Source: an uncultured Eggerthellaceae bacterium
GTDB taxonomy: Bacteria > Actinomycetota > Coriobacteriia > Coriobacteriales > Eggerthellaceae
Assembly (NCBI GenBank): GCA_946631805.1
Contig: CAMPAJ010000114.1
Coordinates: forward strand, 1 to 5,911
DNA length: 5,911 nucleotides
Direction of reading: 5' to 3'
The position numbers were made by a program, and so were the translations under genes. Under the pieces are notes generated by a model. That model had not been told where the DNA came from. It searched no databases and worked only from the letters and a program-made list of their open reading frames with translations. This document shows positions 1 through 5,854 of this stretch, in pieces. Each line of letters starts with the position of its first letter. The first letter of the stretch is position 1.

Positions 1-1214
1 TCAACTATTTCGACTACGAGTACGCGTCGCCAAGCGGGTCCGACCTGTTCAGCATGCAAGTGCAAAGCGCTGCGTGCCCGTGGAACGCCGATACCCAGCT
101 ACTCGTGCTCGGGTTTGCTGCCGGCGAGGAGACGCAAGCGGCCGGCAAAGGTTCCAACCTGGTGTTTCTCGTGGACGTGTCGGGCTCGATGAGCAGTTAC
201 GACAAGCTCGACCTGCTGCAGGACTCCTTCGCCACATTGCTCGAAAGTCTTGGCCCCGACGACCGCGTGTCGATCGTGACGTATGCAAGCGGCGAAGAGG
301 TCGTGCTGGAAGGCGCGCACGGCGATGACGACAAGGCCATTCTCAAGGCTATCTACAAACTGCGCGCGAGCGGGTCGACGAATGGCGAAGCCGGCCTTAA
401 GCAGGCGTATGAAGTGGCGCAACGCAACTTCATCGAAGGGGGCGTGAACCGGATTATCATGGCCTCCGACGGCGATTTGAACGTGGGCATAACGAGCGAA
501 TCCGACCTATACGATTACGTGGACGGCCAGCGCGAAAGCGGCATCTACCTTTCGGTCCTCGGGTTTGGATCGGGCAACTACAAGGACAACAAGATGGAAG
601 TTCTCGCCGATCATGGAAACGGCTCGTACCATTACATCGATTGCGTCGAGGAAGCCGAGCGCGTCCTCAAGCAGAAGCTCACGGCAAACCTGGTTCCCTT
701 TGCCGACGATGTGAAGGTGCAGGTCGAGTTCAATCCTGCTCAGGTCAAGGCCTATCGGCTCATCGGGTACGAAAACCGTGAGCTTGCCGACGAGGATTTC
801 CGCGACGATACCGTAGACGCCGGCGATGTGGGGCCGGGCGCGCAGTTCACCGTCGCATACGAGGTCGTGCTGGCCGACTCGCCGTTCGAGGTTGCCGAGC
901 CCGAGCTCAAGTACGGTGCTGCCTCGACGTATGACGATGCGAGCAGCGATTGGCTCACGTGCACGATGCGCTACCACGTGTTCGACGGCGACGAGATGCG
1001 CGAGCAGCAGATGACGGTAGATTCCAGCGCCTCGACTGCGGCGCCCGATGCCAACTGGAATTTAAGCGCGGCGGTAATCGAATTCGGGATGCTGGCGCGC
1101 GGTTCCGAATACGCTGGCGCGTCGAGCGAAGATTCCATCCTCGACCTGCTTGCGCACGGACCTGCCAGCGACGAGGCGGAGTCCTTCAAGCGCCTCGTGC
1201 TCACGGCGTCGTAG
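1..1214 (+). CDS. von Willebrand factor A (YfbK-type) domain protein, 5' partial
   Basis: The reading frame is already open at base 3 and begins with NYFDYEYASPSG, which matches the end of the N-terminal segment found in YfbK-like vWA proteins. The gene therefore starts upstream, and the ATG at 54 is internal. About 403 residues are visible. Numbered from base 3, the vWA domain covers roughly residues 50-225 and has a complete MIDAS metal site: DVSGS at 58-62, Thr126 in GSTNG and Asp156 in ASDGD. A C-terminal domain of the DUF3520 type follows (about 227-403), recognised by LVPFADDVKVQVEFNP, KAYRLIGYENR and the late AVIEFGMLARGSE block. The family commonly has an N-terminal signal or lipoprotein peptide, which cannot be checked here. 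Its substrate or partner is unknown; vWA domains with an intact MIDAS usually bind protein ligands through Mg2+. The gene ends at TAG 1212-1214, facing the minus-strand operon. Family assignment is confident; cellular role is not. Confidence 0.93.
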   Translation, partial: NYFDYEYASPSGSDLFSMQVQSAACPWNADTQLLVLGFAAGEETQAAGKGSNLVFLVDVSGSMSSYDKLDLLQDSFATLLESLGPDDRVSIVTYASGEEVVLEGAHGDDDKAILKAIYKLRASGSTNGEAGLKQAYEVAQRNFIEGGVNRIIMASDGDLNVGITSESDLYDYVDGQRESGIYLSVLGFGSGNYKDNKMEVLADHGNGSYHYIDCVEEAERVLKQKLTANLVPFADDVKVQVEFNPAQVKAYRLIGYENRELADEDFRDDTVDAGDVGPGAQFTVAYEVVLADSPFEVAEPELKYGAASTYDDASSDWLTCTMRYHVFDGDEMREQQMTVDSSASTAAPDANWNLSAAVIEFGMLARGSEYAGASSEDSILDLLAHGPASDEAESFKRLVLTAS

Positions 1215-1249
1215 CAGTTTGATTCGCGGGCGTTTGGGGCGGCGCGTGC

Positions 1250-1289
1250 AAAAGACGATATGCCCATCGCGATGGGCATATCGTCTTTT
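1250..1289. terminator. Perfect 40-bp palindrome, bidirectional terminator
   Basis: Each arm is 20 bases (1250-1269 and 1270-1289) and the two are exact reverse complements, with AAAAGACG at one outer edge and CGTCTTTT at the other. As RNA it would fold into a stem of about 18 bp closed by a CGCG tetraloop, with a short U-tract in both directions. It lies 35 bases after the vWA stop and only 6 bases beyond the stop of the minus-strand membrane protein gene. That placement suits a rho-independent terminator shared by two convergent transcription units. The T-run is only four bases, so efficiency is uncertain. Confidence 0.88.
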
Positions 1290-1295
1290 CACACG

Positions 1296-1706
1296 TTAAA
1301 GCCGTTTCCAGACGAGCGCGATGAGGGCTACGAGCGCGAAGGCGACGGCGAGCACCAGGTAGACTGCCAAGTAGGGCGAAGAAGTGCCGGCGATGTCGAA
1401 GATGCCGCGCAGGCAGCTGGCTACCGTGAGCGACGCCAGCGAAAGCGCCCAGCTTTGGCGGGCAACGCGGGGCAGGGGATGTGCTTTCATGGCGGCGAGC
1501 ACGAGCGCGGGGATGGCGCCTCCAACGAGCGGCATGGCGAACATGAACGTCATGAACGGGCTATGCACGCCATGGCTGAACTGGGCGTATATGAGCGCGA
1601 ATAAGGCGCATCCCACGGCTGCCACGATATAGCGCCGTCCAATCTTCGCGTTGCCCCGGAAGTCCGTTTCAAAAGCGGTGCGTACCGTGCTAACCGAAGT
1701 AGACAA
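1296..1706 (-). CDS. Small four-helix membrane protein of unknown function
   Basis: This 136-residue protein has a basic N-terminus (RGNAKIGRR) followed by four likely membrane helices, at about residues 26-42, 52-72, 84-104 and 111-133, ending in WKRL. The loop after helix 1 reads AQFSHGVHSPFMTF; I recall similar FSHGV-S motifs in uncharacterised Firmicutes and Actinobacteria membrane proteins, but know no function. The start is TTG at 1706: an in-frame TGA sits three codons upstream, so no longer frame is possible, and AAAGGAG lies 11 bases before it. The start falls inside the end of the phosphodiester glycosidase gene (17-base overlap), so translation is probably coupled. It is the last gene of the operon and its stop (1296-1298) is followed almost at once by the palindromic terminator. 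It may be an accessory to the two sugar enzymes before it, but that rests on position alone. Confidence 0.82.
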   Translation of the reverse strand: MSTSVSTVRTAFETDFRGNAKIGRRYIVAAVGCALFALIYAQFSHGVHSPFMTFMFAMPLVGGAIPALVLAAMKAHPLPRVARQSWALSLASLTVASCLRGIFDIAGTSSPYLAVYLVLAVAFALVALIALVWKRL

Positions 1707-2949
1707 TGTCGCTCACGCTCCTTTCGCCGCTGCGATTGCCGCTGCTGGGGTTGTTCAAAACTTCGCCCTTGAAGTACAGGGTCGTTGATCCGCCGCCGTC
1801 CAGGTTGTAGGCGAACGTGGCGCCGTTATCCACAAGCACTTGCGCAAGCTGGTACAACGACAGGCCGTCGTTGTCGCCCGTGCGTCCGTCCGATACGACG
1901 ACGACGTAGTGCAGCGGGCTGATCATGCCTATGGCCGTGCGGGGGTTGCTGCCCATGGCCTGGTCCACTTCGCTGCCGGCTTGGACCGCGATCTCGCCGT
2001 CGTTGACGAGCACGGGGCCGAACGAGAGCACCTGCCAAGCGCCCGATTCCACGAGGCTTGCGGCTGACGTCGTATCTTGCGAGGCCGCGCCCATGCTGCC
2101 GTCGCCGTATATCACGAGCGCGTCGGTGCCGGCCGATGCGGTGTCGCGGTACAGCACGCCGTTGCGCACGACGTAGCCATCATCGCGGAAGCCGTAATAG
2201 TCGCCGTTTATGGCCAGCACCGCACCGGCTTCGTCGGCCATGTTGGACGTCGTGTCCTTGAGGTTGCGGCCATAGGCATTCTGGGCCAGTGCCGTCTTGA
2301 GGTACTCGGCGCTCGATACCTGGATGTCGGCTACATAGATGTCGGTGTCGTATGCGCGAAGTTTTGATACCTCGATCTGCATGTTCTCGTCGGAATAGCT
2401 ACCGACCGACGTGCCCGTTTGCGAAGCCGCAGCCGATCCTTCGACGATGGAGGCCGCATCTTCTTCGGCGCTGAGGCTCGAGCCGGACGACCCGCCATGC
2501 GATTTGCCCGAGCGCGACGAACCCGACGAGCTGGATGATGACGAGCTCGAGCTCGAGCTGGCGGATGACGACCCGTTGCCCGGCTTGCGTTTGTGGCCCG
2601 ATCCGCGGCCCGACTTGCCGCCGTGGCTCGAGCCAGACGAGGCCGAGCTGCTGCTTTCCGCCTGCGCGCTCGAGGAGCTCGCGCTGGCATCCTGCGCGCT
2701 GTCGGCGGATTGGGCGCTTGCATCCGATGCTGCTTCGGATGACGTGGATTGCGCGCTGTCCGATGATTTGCTCTGCTCGGCGGCGATGATGCTCGAGTAG
2801 TCGGCAGCTTGCGCCTGCTCGACCACGCGTTCGATGGCAAAGGTGTCGAGCAGCACGAACGCGGTGAAGACCGCGATCACGCCCGACACGGCCATGACCC
2901 ATATGTTCTTAGGCCGCTGGGAAGAATTTTTCCGATTGCTTCGAAACAT
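1690..2949 (-). CDS. Membrane-anchored phosphodiester glycosidase with Ser-rich stalk
   Basis: The protein has 419 residues. A short basic N-terminus (RSNRKNSSQRPKN) leads into one hydrophobic segment at about 17-36 with no clear cleavage site, so it is probably a signal anchor with the rest outside the cell. Residues about 58-160 form a Ser/Ala/Gly-rich linker including twelve consecutive serines (131-142) and a basic patch (GHKRKPG, 119-125). The catalytic part, about 190-419, matches the phosphodiester glycosidase family (NAGPA, Pfam PF09992): LAINGDYYGFRDDG at 245-258, NPRTAIGM at 335-342, VVVSDGRTGDNDG at 350-362 and the hallmark YNLDGGGSTT at 381-390. The mammalian member removes GlcNAc from GlcNAc-phosphomannose; bacterial members are thought to act on envelope sugar phosphodiesters. 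The exact substrate here is unknown. It overlaps the upstream glycosyltransferase gene by 41 bases and the downstream membrane protein gene by 17. The start is supported by AAAGGAGG eight bases before the ATG. Confidence 0.92.
   Translation of the reverse strand: MFRSNRKNSSQRPKNIWVMAVSGVIAVFTAFVLLDTFAIERVVEQAQAADYSSIIAAEQSKSSDSAQSTSSEAASDASAQSADSAQDASASSSSAQAESSSSASSGSSHGGKSGRGSGHKRKPGNGSSSASSSSSSSSSSSSGSSRSGKSHGGSSGSSLSAEEDAASIVEGSAAASQTGTSVGSYSDENMQIEVSKLRAYDTDIYVADIQVSSAEYLKTALAQNAYGRNLKDTTSNMADEAGAVLAINGDYYGFRDDGYVVRNGVLYRDTASAGTDALVIYGDGSMGAASQDTTSAASLVESGAWQVLSFGPVLVNDGEIAVQAGSEVDQAMGSNPRTAIGMISPLHYVVVVSDGRTGDNDGLSLYQLAQVLVDNGATFAYNLDGGGSTTLYFKGEVLNNPSSGNRSGERSVSDIVYFG
1718..1724 (-). 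promoter_or_regulatory. Ribosome binding site for the TTG-start membrane protein
   Basis: AAAGGAG on the minus strand, 11 bases upstream of the TTG at 1706, inside the last codons of the preceding gene. It decides the start, because the frame is closed by a TGA between this site and the TTG. Confidence 0.65.
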
Positions 2950-4036
2950 GTTGTGCGCCTCCTTTCATGATGATGGCGCGGTTCTTCGGGGCGTCCTTGA
3001 ACACCCAGTTACGTTGCACGAAGTAGCTCACAACGAACAGCGCGCTGTCGACGAGCATCTTCACGCCCACGAGGGGCAACGGCAGCGACGAGAGCAGCCA
3101 GACGAGCGCCGAGCTCGCGGCCATCTGGGCGAAGAACAGCAGGCAATAGCGCTTCATCTGCTTCATCGCGTCGCCGTTGGGGCTTCCCGCATCTTTGAAG
3201 CTCCAGCTGCGGTTCAGCGAGAAGTTGAGCAGGCCCGAGCACATGCGCGCGATGATGGTGGCGGCAGCGACGAGCAGGGCGGTGTTCAAGTTGACGACTA
3301 TCGAGATGAGGGCGAACAGCCCCAGGTCGACGAGCGAACAGGTCAACGAGCTTCCCGCGAAGCGGATGAGCTGCTTGTATATGCGAGCCGAGTCGCGGAT
3401 CGTCGAGAAATGCGAGCCGGCGTTGTTGTCCTCGTAGACAGTTTGTATGGGCAGCATGACCAGGGGTATGTCGCGTTTGGCTACCGTCGTGAGGAAGTTC
3501 ATCTCGTATTCGTAGCGCGTGCCCGGCGTCGAGAGCGCCAGCGAGAAAAGCGAAGCGGGGATGGCGCGTAGCCCCGTTTGCGTATCGGGGCAGGTCATGC
3601 CTGTGTCGAATTTAAAGTATGCCGAGCTGAACGCGTTGCCCATGCGGCTGCGCAGCGGCACCTCGCGGCTCCCCAGGTCACGCGTGCCGATGACGACGTG
3701 GTCGTGGTGGCCTTCGGCTGCGCGAATAACGCGTTCGATGTCGTCGGGCAGGTGCTGGCCGTCGGCGTCAGCCGTTACGATGTGGGTAGTTTGGGGGAAA
3801 CGGGCGCGCACGGCCATGATGCCGGTTTTGATTGCTGCGCCTTTCCCCAGGTTCGTGGCGTGATGCACGACGCATGCGCCGGCGCGTTCGAGCTCGTCGA
3901 AAACCGGCGCGCACGACTCGTCGCTGCCGTCATCGACGACGACGATACGGCCAAGATCGCGTGCCTGCAGGTCATATGCCAGCTCGAGGAGCTTCTGGTT
4001 GGGGTCGATGGTGGGAATGACAATAGCTGCGTTCAT
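2909..4036 (-). CDS. Bifunctional GT2 glycosyltransferase / GtrA membrane protein
   Basis: The protein has 375 residues in two parts. Residues 1-220 are a family 2, GT-A-fold glycosyltransferase of the polyprenyl-phosphate sugar synthase type: AIVIPTID at 4-11, VVVDDGSDE at 32-40, NLGKGAAIKTG at 62-72, the metal-binding DADGQHLPDDI at 90-100, GTRDLGSREVPLRSRMGN at 117-134 and QTGLRAIP at 153-160. Residues about 226-348 are a GtrA domain with four membrane helices and the typical NFSLNRSWSF (271-280) and VQRNWVFKD (340-348) repeats. Such fusions normally transfer a sugar from a nucleotide donor to undecaprenyl phosphate at the inner membrane face, the GtrA part helping to flip or pass on the lipid-linked sugar. 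Donor and acceptor cannot be read from the sequence. It is the first gene of the operon; the start has an excellent AAGGAGGT eight bases upstream. The tail after the last helix (about 349-375) overlaps the next gene. Confidence 0.94.
   Translation of the reverse strand: MNAAIVIPTIDPNQKLLELAYDLQARDLGRIVVVDDGSDESCAPVFDELERAGACVVHHATNLGKGAAIKTGIMAVRARFPQTTHIVTADADGQHLPDDIERVIRAAEGHHDHVVIGTRDLGSREVPLRSRMGNAFSSAYFKFDTGMTCPDTQTGLRAIPASLFSLALSTPGTRYEYEMNFLTTVAKRDIPLVMLPIQTVYEDNNAGSHFSTIRDSARIYKQLIRFAGSSLTCSLVDLGLFALISIVVNLNTALLVAAATIIARMCSGLLNFSLNRSWSFKDAGSPNGDAMKQMKRYCLLFFAQMAASSALVWLLSSLPLPLVGVKMLVDSALFVVSYFVQRNWVFKDAPKNRAIIMKGGAQHVSKQSEKFFPAA
2958..2965 (-). promoter_or_regulatory. Ribosome binding site of the phosphodiester glycosidase gene
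   Basis: AAAGGAGG on the minus strand, eight bases before the ATG at 2949. It lies inside the glycosyltransferase coding sequence, where it encodes part of MKGG. A near-consensus site this well spaced fixes the start and makes the 41-base gene overlap credible. Confidence 0.85.
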
Positions 4037-4044
4037 GGTGCGTT

Positions 4045-4052
4045 ACCTCCTT
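4045..4052 (-). promoter_or_regulatory. Ribosome binding site of the GT2-GtrA gene
   Basis: AAGGAGGT on the minus strand, eight bases before the ATG at 4036, a near-perfect match to the anti-Shine-Dalgarno complement. It supports this start and suggests efficient translation of the first gene of the operon. Confidence 0.85.
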
Positions 4053-4112
4053 CCAAGGCGTTGCCTGGTGTTCGAGCTTGGGAGCAGTATGCGAGGCGAG
4101 TCTTGAATTAGC

Positions 4113-4139
4113 CTGAAAGGGGAAGCTATTTCGTATAAA
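4113..4139 (+). promoter_or_regulatory. Possible promoter of the C11 peptidase gene
   Basis: A TATAAA box at 4134-4139 (five of six bases of TATAAT) is preceded after 15 bases by CTGAAA at 4113-4118 (four of six of TTGACA). The spacing is shorter than the ideal 17, and a second -35-like TTGAAT at 4103-4108 is too far away at 25 bases. If used, transcription would start near 4146, leaving the ATG at 4148 practically leaderless and placing the ATG at 4211 behind a leader of about 65 bases. Confidence 0.3.
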
Positions 4140-4159
4140 CTGGGGCTATGGCATTCTTG

Positions 4160-4179
4160 CGGGGCTGTTGCATGCCCCG
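4160..4179 (+). promoter_or_regulatory. GC hairpin in the peptidase gene leader
   Basis: CGGGGC (4160-4165) and GCCCCG (4174-4179) are exact reverse complements separated by eight bases, giving an all-GC six-base-pair stem. It lies between the candidate promoter and the ribosome binding site. It is not followed by a T-run, so it is not an obvious terminator; it may be an mRNA-stabilising or regulatory structure, or chance in GC-rich DNA. Confidence 0.35.
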
Positions 4180-4196
4180 AAAGCGGATGCGCCTAC

Positions 4197-4204
4197 GAAA
4201 GGGG
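4197..4204 (+). promoter_or_regulatory. Ribosome binding site deciding the C11 peptidase start
   Basis: GAAAGGGG is spaced six bases from the ATG at 4211. The alternative upstream ATG at 4148 has nothing similar within 20 bases, and the ATG at 4205 touches the site directly. This favours 4211 as the true start. Confidence 0.6.
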
Positions 4205-4210
4205 ATGCTC

Positions 4211-5791
4211 ATGCACGAGAGGCAGGTAGCGAAAGGGTCGGCGTCGGGCAGCTTTGGAAGCGGTTCGTCTAACCAACCGAGGCCGCATGTGGGTTCGGGA
4301 TCTTCCGGTACGGCTTCGGGGTCGTCGATTGGGGAGCTGCTCGAACAGGCTGCGGAGTCGCAGGTGGCATCTTCTCAAGTGCAAGCGCAGAGCCAGGCGA
4401 GCTCTCATGTGCACACGCGGCCCGAAGGGCAGCCGCACGTGCAGCTCGGCGGGGCTGCGACGTCCGAGGCGGTGCAGCAGGTGCATGCGCAGAGCCAGGC
4501 GCACGCGCAGTCACAGGCCGAAAGCCAGCAGGCTCAAGCGCAATCCCAGGCCACCGCTCATCAGCATGTGCGCCCCGACGGCTCGCCGCATTCCGCCGAA
4601 GCGAGCTCTTCTTCCCATTCTGCCTCCGCATCAAGCTTGTTCGGTATCCCGCTGGGCAATGGGGGCCAGCAAGCCGGTTCGGGTGCTGCTGCGGGCGGTC
4701 CGCAGGGCGCCTCCAGCTTCGTCTCGACGAACGGCCATCAAGCGGCTTCTAACTCCGCCCCTACGGGCTCTGCTCCCGCGGGCGGTCAAGCAGGTGGCTC
4801 GGGACGCTCAATAGGTTTGCCTGCGATTATCGTGGGCATCGTCGTTCTGCTGTTCCTGTTCTTCGGTGCCGGGTGCGCTCAGGGCGGTACTGGCCAGGGC
4901 ACGTCGTCGGCTGCGGAAGGTCAGGACGACGTCCAGACGGTAAGCGTGTACGACCTGCAGGCCAACGAGTCGGAAGATGATGCGGATGGCGCCGAGACGC
5001 CCATCATGCAGCGCGGCCTTCTGGATTTGCTGTTCGGTTTCGATCCCTATAGCAGCTATTCGAACACGTACGATTCGTCGCAGTACACGTCGGCGTACCA
5101 GGTCGACCCTTCGTTGGGGCAGGGCGATGCCAACGAGACGTGGACGGTGCTCATGTACCTGTGCGGGTCCGATTTGGAAAGCACGTCCACGCGCCAAGGT
5201 GGCGGTCAGGCGACGAACAACCTCGTGGAGCTTTCCAAGGCCAACCTCGGCCAGAACGTGACGTATGCCATCCAAGCCGGTGGGGCCAAGGCCTGGCAAA
5301 ACGACGTTATCAGTCCCAAGTACCTGAGCCGCTACACTGTCGAGAACGGCAAGATGGCGCTGCAAGATCGCCTGCCCTCGGCATCGATGGCCTCGCAGTC
5401 CACGTTCGCCGATTTCATCAAATGGGGCACGACGAACTTCAAGACCGACCATTACATGCTCGTGATCTGGGACCATGGTGGAGGATCGATTACGGGTGTG
5501 TGCCAGGACGACATCTACCCGTACGATTCCAAGGGCAATGCCGATTCGCTGACGTTGCCCGAGATGCGTGACGCTATGAAGGAATCGGGCGCTCACTTCG
5601 ATGTCGTGGGCTTCGACACGTGCCTCATGGCAACGCTCGAAACCGCGCAGATCCTTTCGCCTTACGCCGACTGCATGGTGGCATCCGAAGAATCCGAGCC
5701 CGGCGCGGGGTGGGATTACACGTCGTGGCCCGCATGGCTCGCGGCAGCGGCCGGCCCGGCCGCCCCCGCGGGCCGGGCCATGCTGCATTAG
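4211..5791 (+). CDS. Membrane-anchored clostripain-family (C11) cysteine peptidase, 3' end abnormal
   Basis: Numbered from the ATG at 4211 the product has 526 residues (547 if started at 4148). Residues 1-200 are low-complexity, rich in Gln, Ser, Ala, His and Gly, with no signal peptide. One membrane segment follows at about 202-221, arginine before it and acidic residues after it, predicting a cytoplasmic tail and an external peptidase. The C11 domain starts near 310 (TWTVLMYLCGSDLES). The expected dyad is present: His422 in VIWDHGGG and Cys471 in FDTCLMATLE, followed by ASEESEPGAGWDYTSW at 491-506. Family members cleave after Arg or Lys and usually mature by self-cleavage. After Trp506 the similarity stops and a short Ala/Pro-rich run (PAWLAAAAGPAAPAG) leads to TAG, although C11 proteins usually continue for 150 or more residues. 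The gene is therefore probably truncated, rearranged or joined to foreign sequence here, and may not give an active enzyme. Family call is firm; intactness is doubtful. Confidence 0.88.
   Translation: MHERQVAKGSASGSFGSGSSNQPRPHVGSGSSGTASGSSIGELLEQAAESQVASSQVQAQSQASSHVHTRPEGQPHVQLGGAATSEAVQQVHAQSQAHAQSQAESQQAQAQSQATAHQHVRPDGSPHSAEASSSSHSASASSLFGIPLGNGGQQAGSGAAAGGPQGASSFVSTNGHQAASNSAPTGSAPAGGQAGGSGRSIGLPAIIVGIVVLLFLFFGAGCAQGGTGQGTSSAAEGQDDVQTVSVYDLQANESEDDADGAETPIMQRGLLDLLFGFDPYSSYSNTYDSSQYTSAYQVDPSLGQGDANETWTVLMYLCGSDLESTSTRQGGGQATNNLVELSKANLGQNVTYAIQAGGAKAWQNDVISPKYLSRYTVENGKMALQDRLPSASMASQSTFADFIKWGTTNFKTDHYMLVIWDHGGGSITGVCQDDIYPYDSKGNADSLTLPEMRDAMKESGAHFDVVGFDTCLMATLETAQILSPYADCMVASEESEPGAGWDYTSWPAWLAAAAGPAAPAGRAMLH
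4376..4591 (+). repeat. Degenerate internal repeats in the peptidase N-terminal tail
   Basis: Two 21-residue units align well: QVQAQSQASSHVHTRPEGQPH (4376-4438, split here as QVQAQSQASS plus HVHTRPEGQPH) and QAQAQSQATA plus HQHVRPDGSPH (4529-4591). They are offset by 51 codons, and a partial copy, QVHAQSQA, lies between them (4478-4501). The match is clearer in protein than in DNA, which points to an old duplication kept by selection on composition. Confidence 0.7.
5753..5779. repeat. GC-rich inverted repeat at the end of the peptidase gene
   Basis: GGCCCGGCC (5753-5761) and GGCCGGGCC (5771-5779) are exact reverse complements around a nine-base loop. It sits just where C11 similarity is lost. 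There is no T-run on either side, so a terminator is not supported. It may mark a rearrangement or assembly junction. Confidence 0.6.
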
Positions 5792-5796
5792 GGAAC

Positions 5797-5813
5797 GCTC
5801 TCAAATAAAGAGC
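5797..5813. other. Small hairpin after the peptidase stop
   Basis: GCTCT (5797-5801) pairs with AGAGC (5809-5813) around a seven-base A/T-rich loop, six bases after the TAG. The stem is too short and lacks a T-run, so a terminator role is only a weak possibility. Confidence 0.25.
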
Positions 5814-5854
5814 TGCCAGCGCTTGCCTGACGGGCGCCACCAGCCGATTTGGCT

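Larger units (their letters stand above)
4037..4210. other. Divergent intergenic and leader region
   Basis: This stretch separates the minus-strand sugar operon from the plus-strand peptidase gene, so promoters for both directions should lie here. On the plus strand it holds a possible promoter, a GC hairpin and a ribosome binding site. On the minus strand I found the ribosome binding site but no convincing -35/-10 pair. GAAAGGGG occurs twice (4115-4122 and 4197-4204); only the second is well placed for translation. Confidence 0.55.

Noticed and set aside
54..56. ATG at 54 as the start of the vWA gene
   Set aside because: The frame is open and homologous to vWA family sequence (NYFDYEYASP) upstream of it, and no ribosome binding site precedes it.
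1260..1604. Plus-strand open frame beginning in the palindrome
   Set aside because: It is antisense to the membrane protein gene, highly charged, and starts inside the terminator.
2411..2800. Strongly acidic plus-strand frame (129 codons) opposite the Ser-rich linker
   Set aside because: Its Asp/Glu/Leu pattern is the complement of the serine and alanine codons of the glycosidase stalk; no independent coding signal is seen.
2834..3571. Plus-strand open frame of 245 codons opposite the glycosyltransferase
   Set aside because: It is antisense to the conserved GT2-GtrA gene, and its composition (Arg, Glu, His, Ala) shows no family or ribosome binding site.
4853..4882. Lipobox-like FGAGC at the end of the peptidase membrane segment
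   Set aside because: It lies about 220 residues into the protein, with no good nearby start to make it a signal peptide, and the -3 residue is Gly instead of Leu. A plain membrane anchor is simpler.
4808..5788. Minus-strand open frame of 326 codons opposite the peptidase gene
   Set aside because: It is antisense to well-recognised C11 peptidase sequence. Its product is Arg/His/Val-rich with no domain, typical of a shadow frame in GC-rich DNA.
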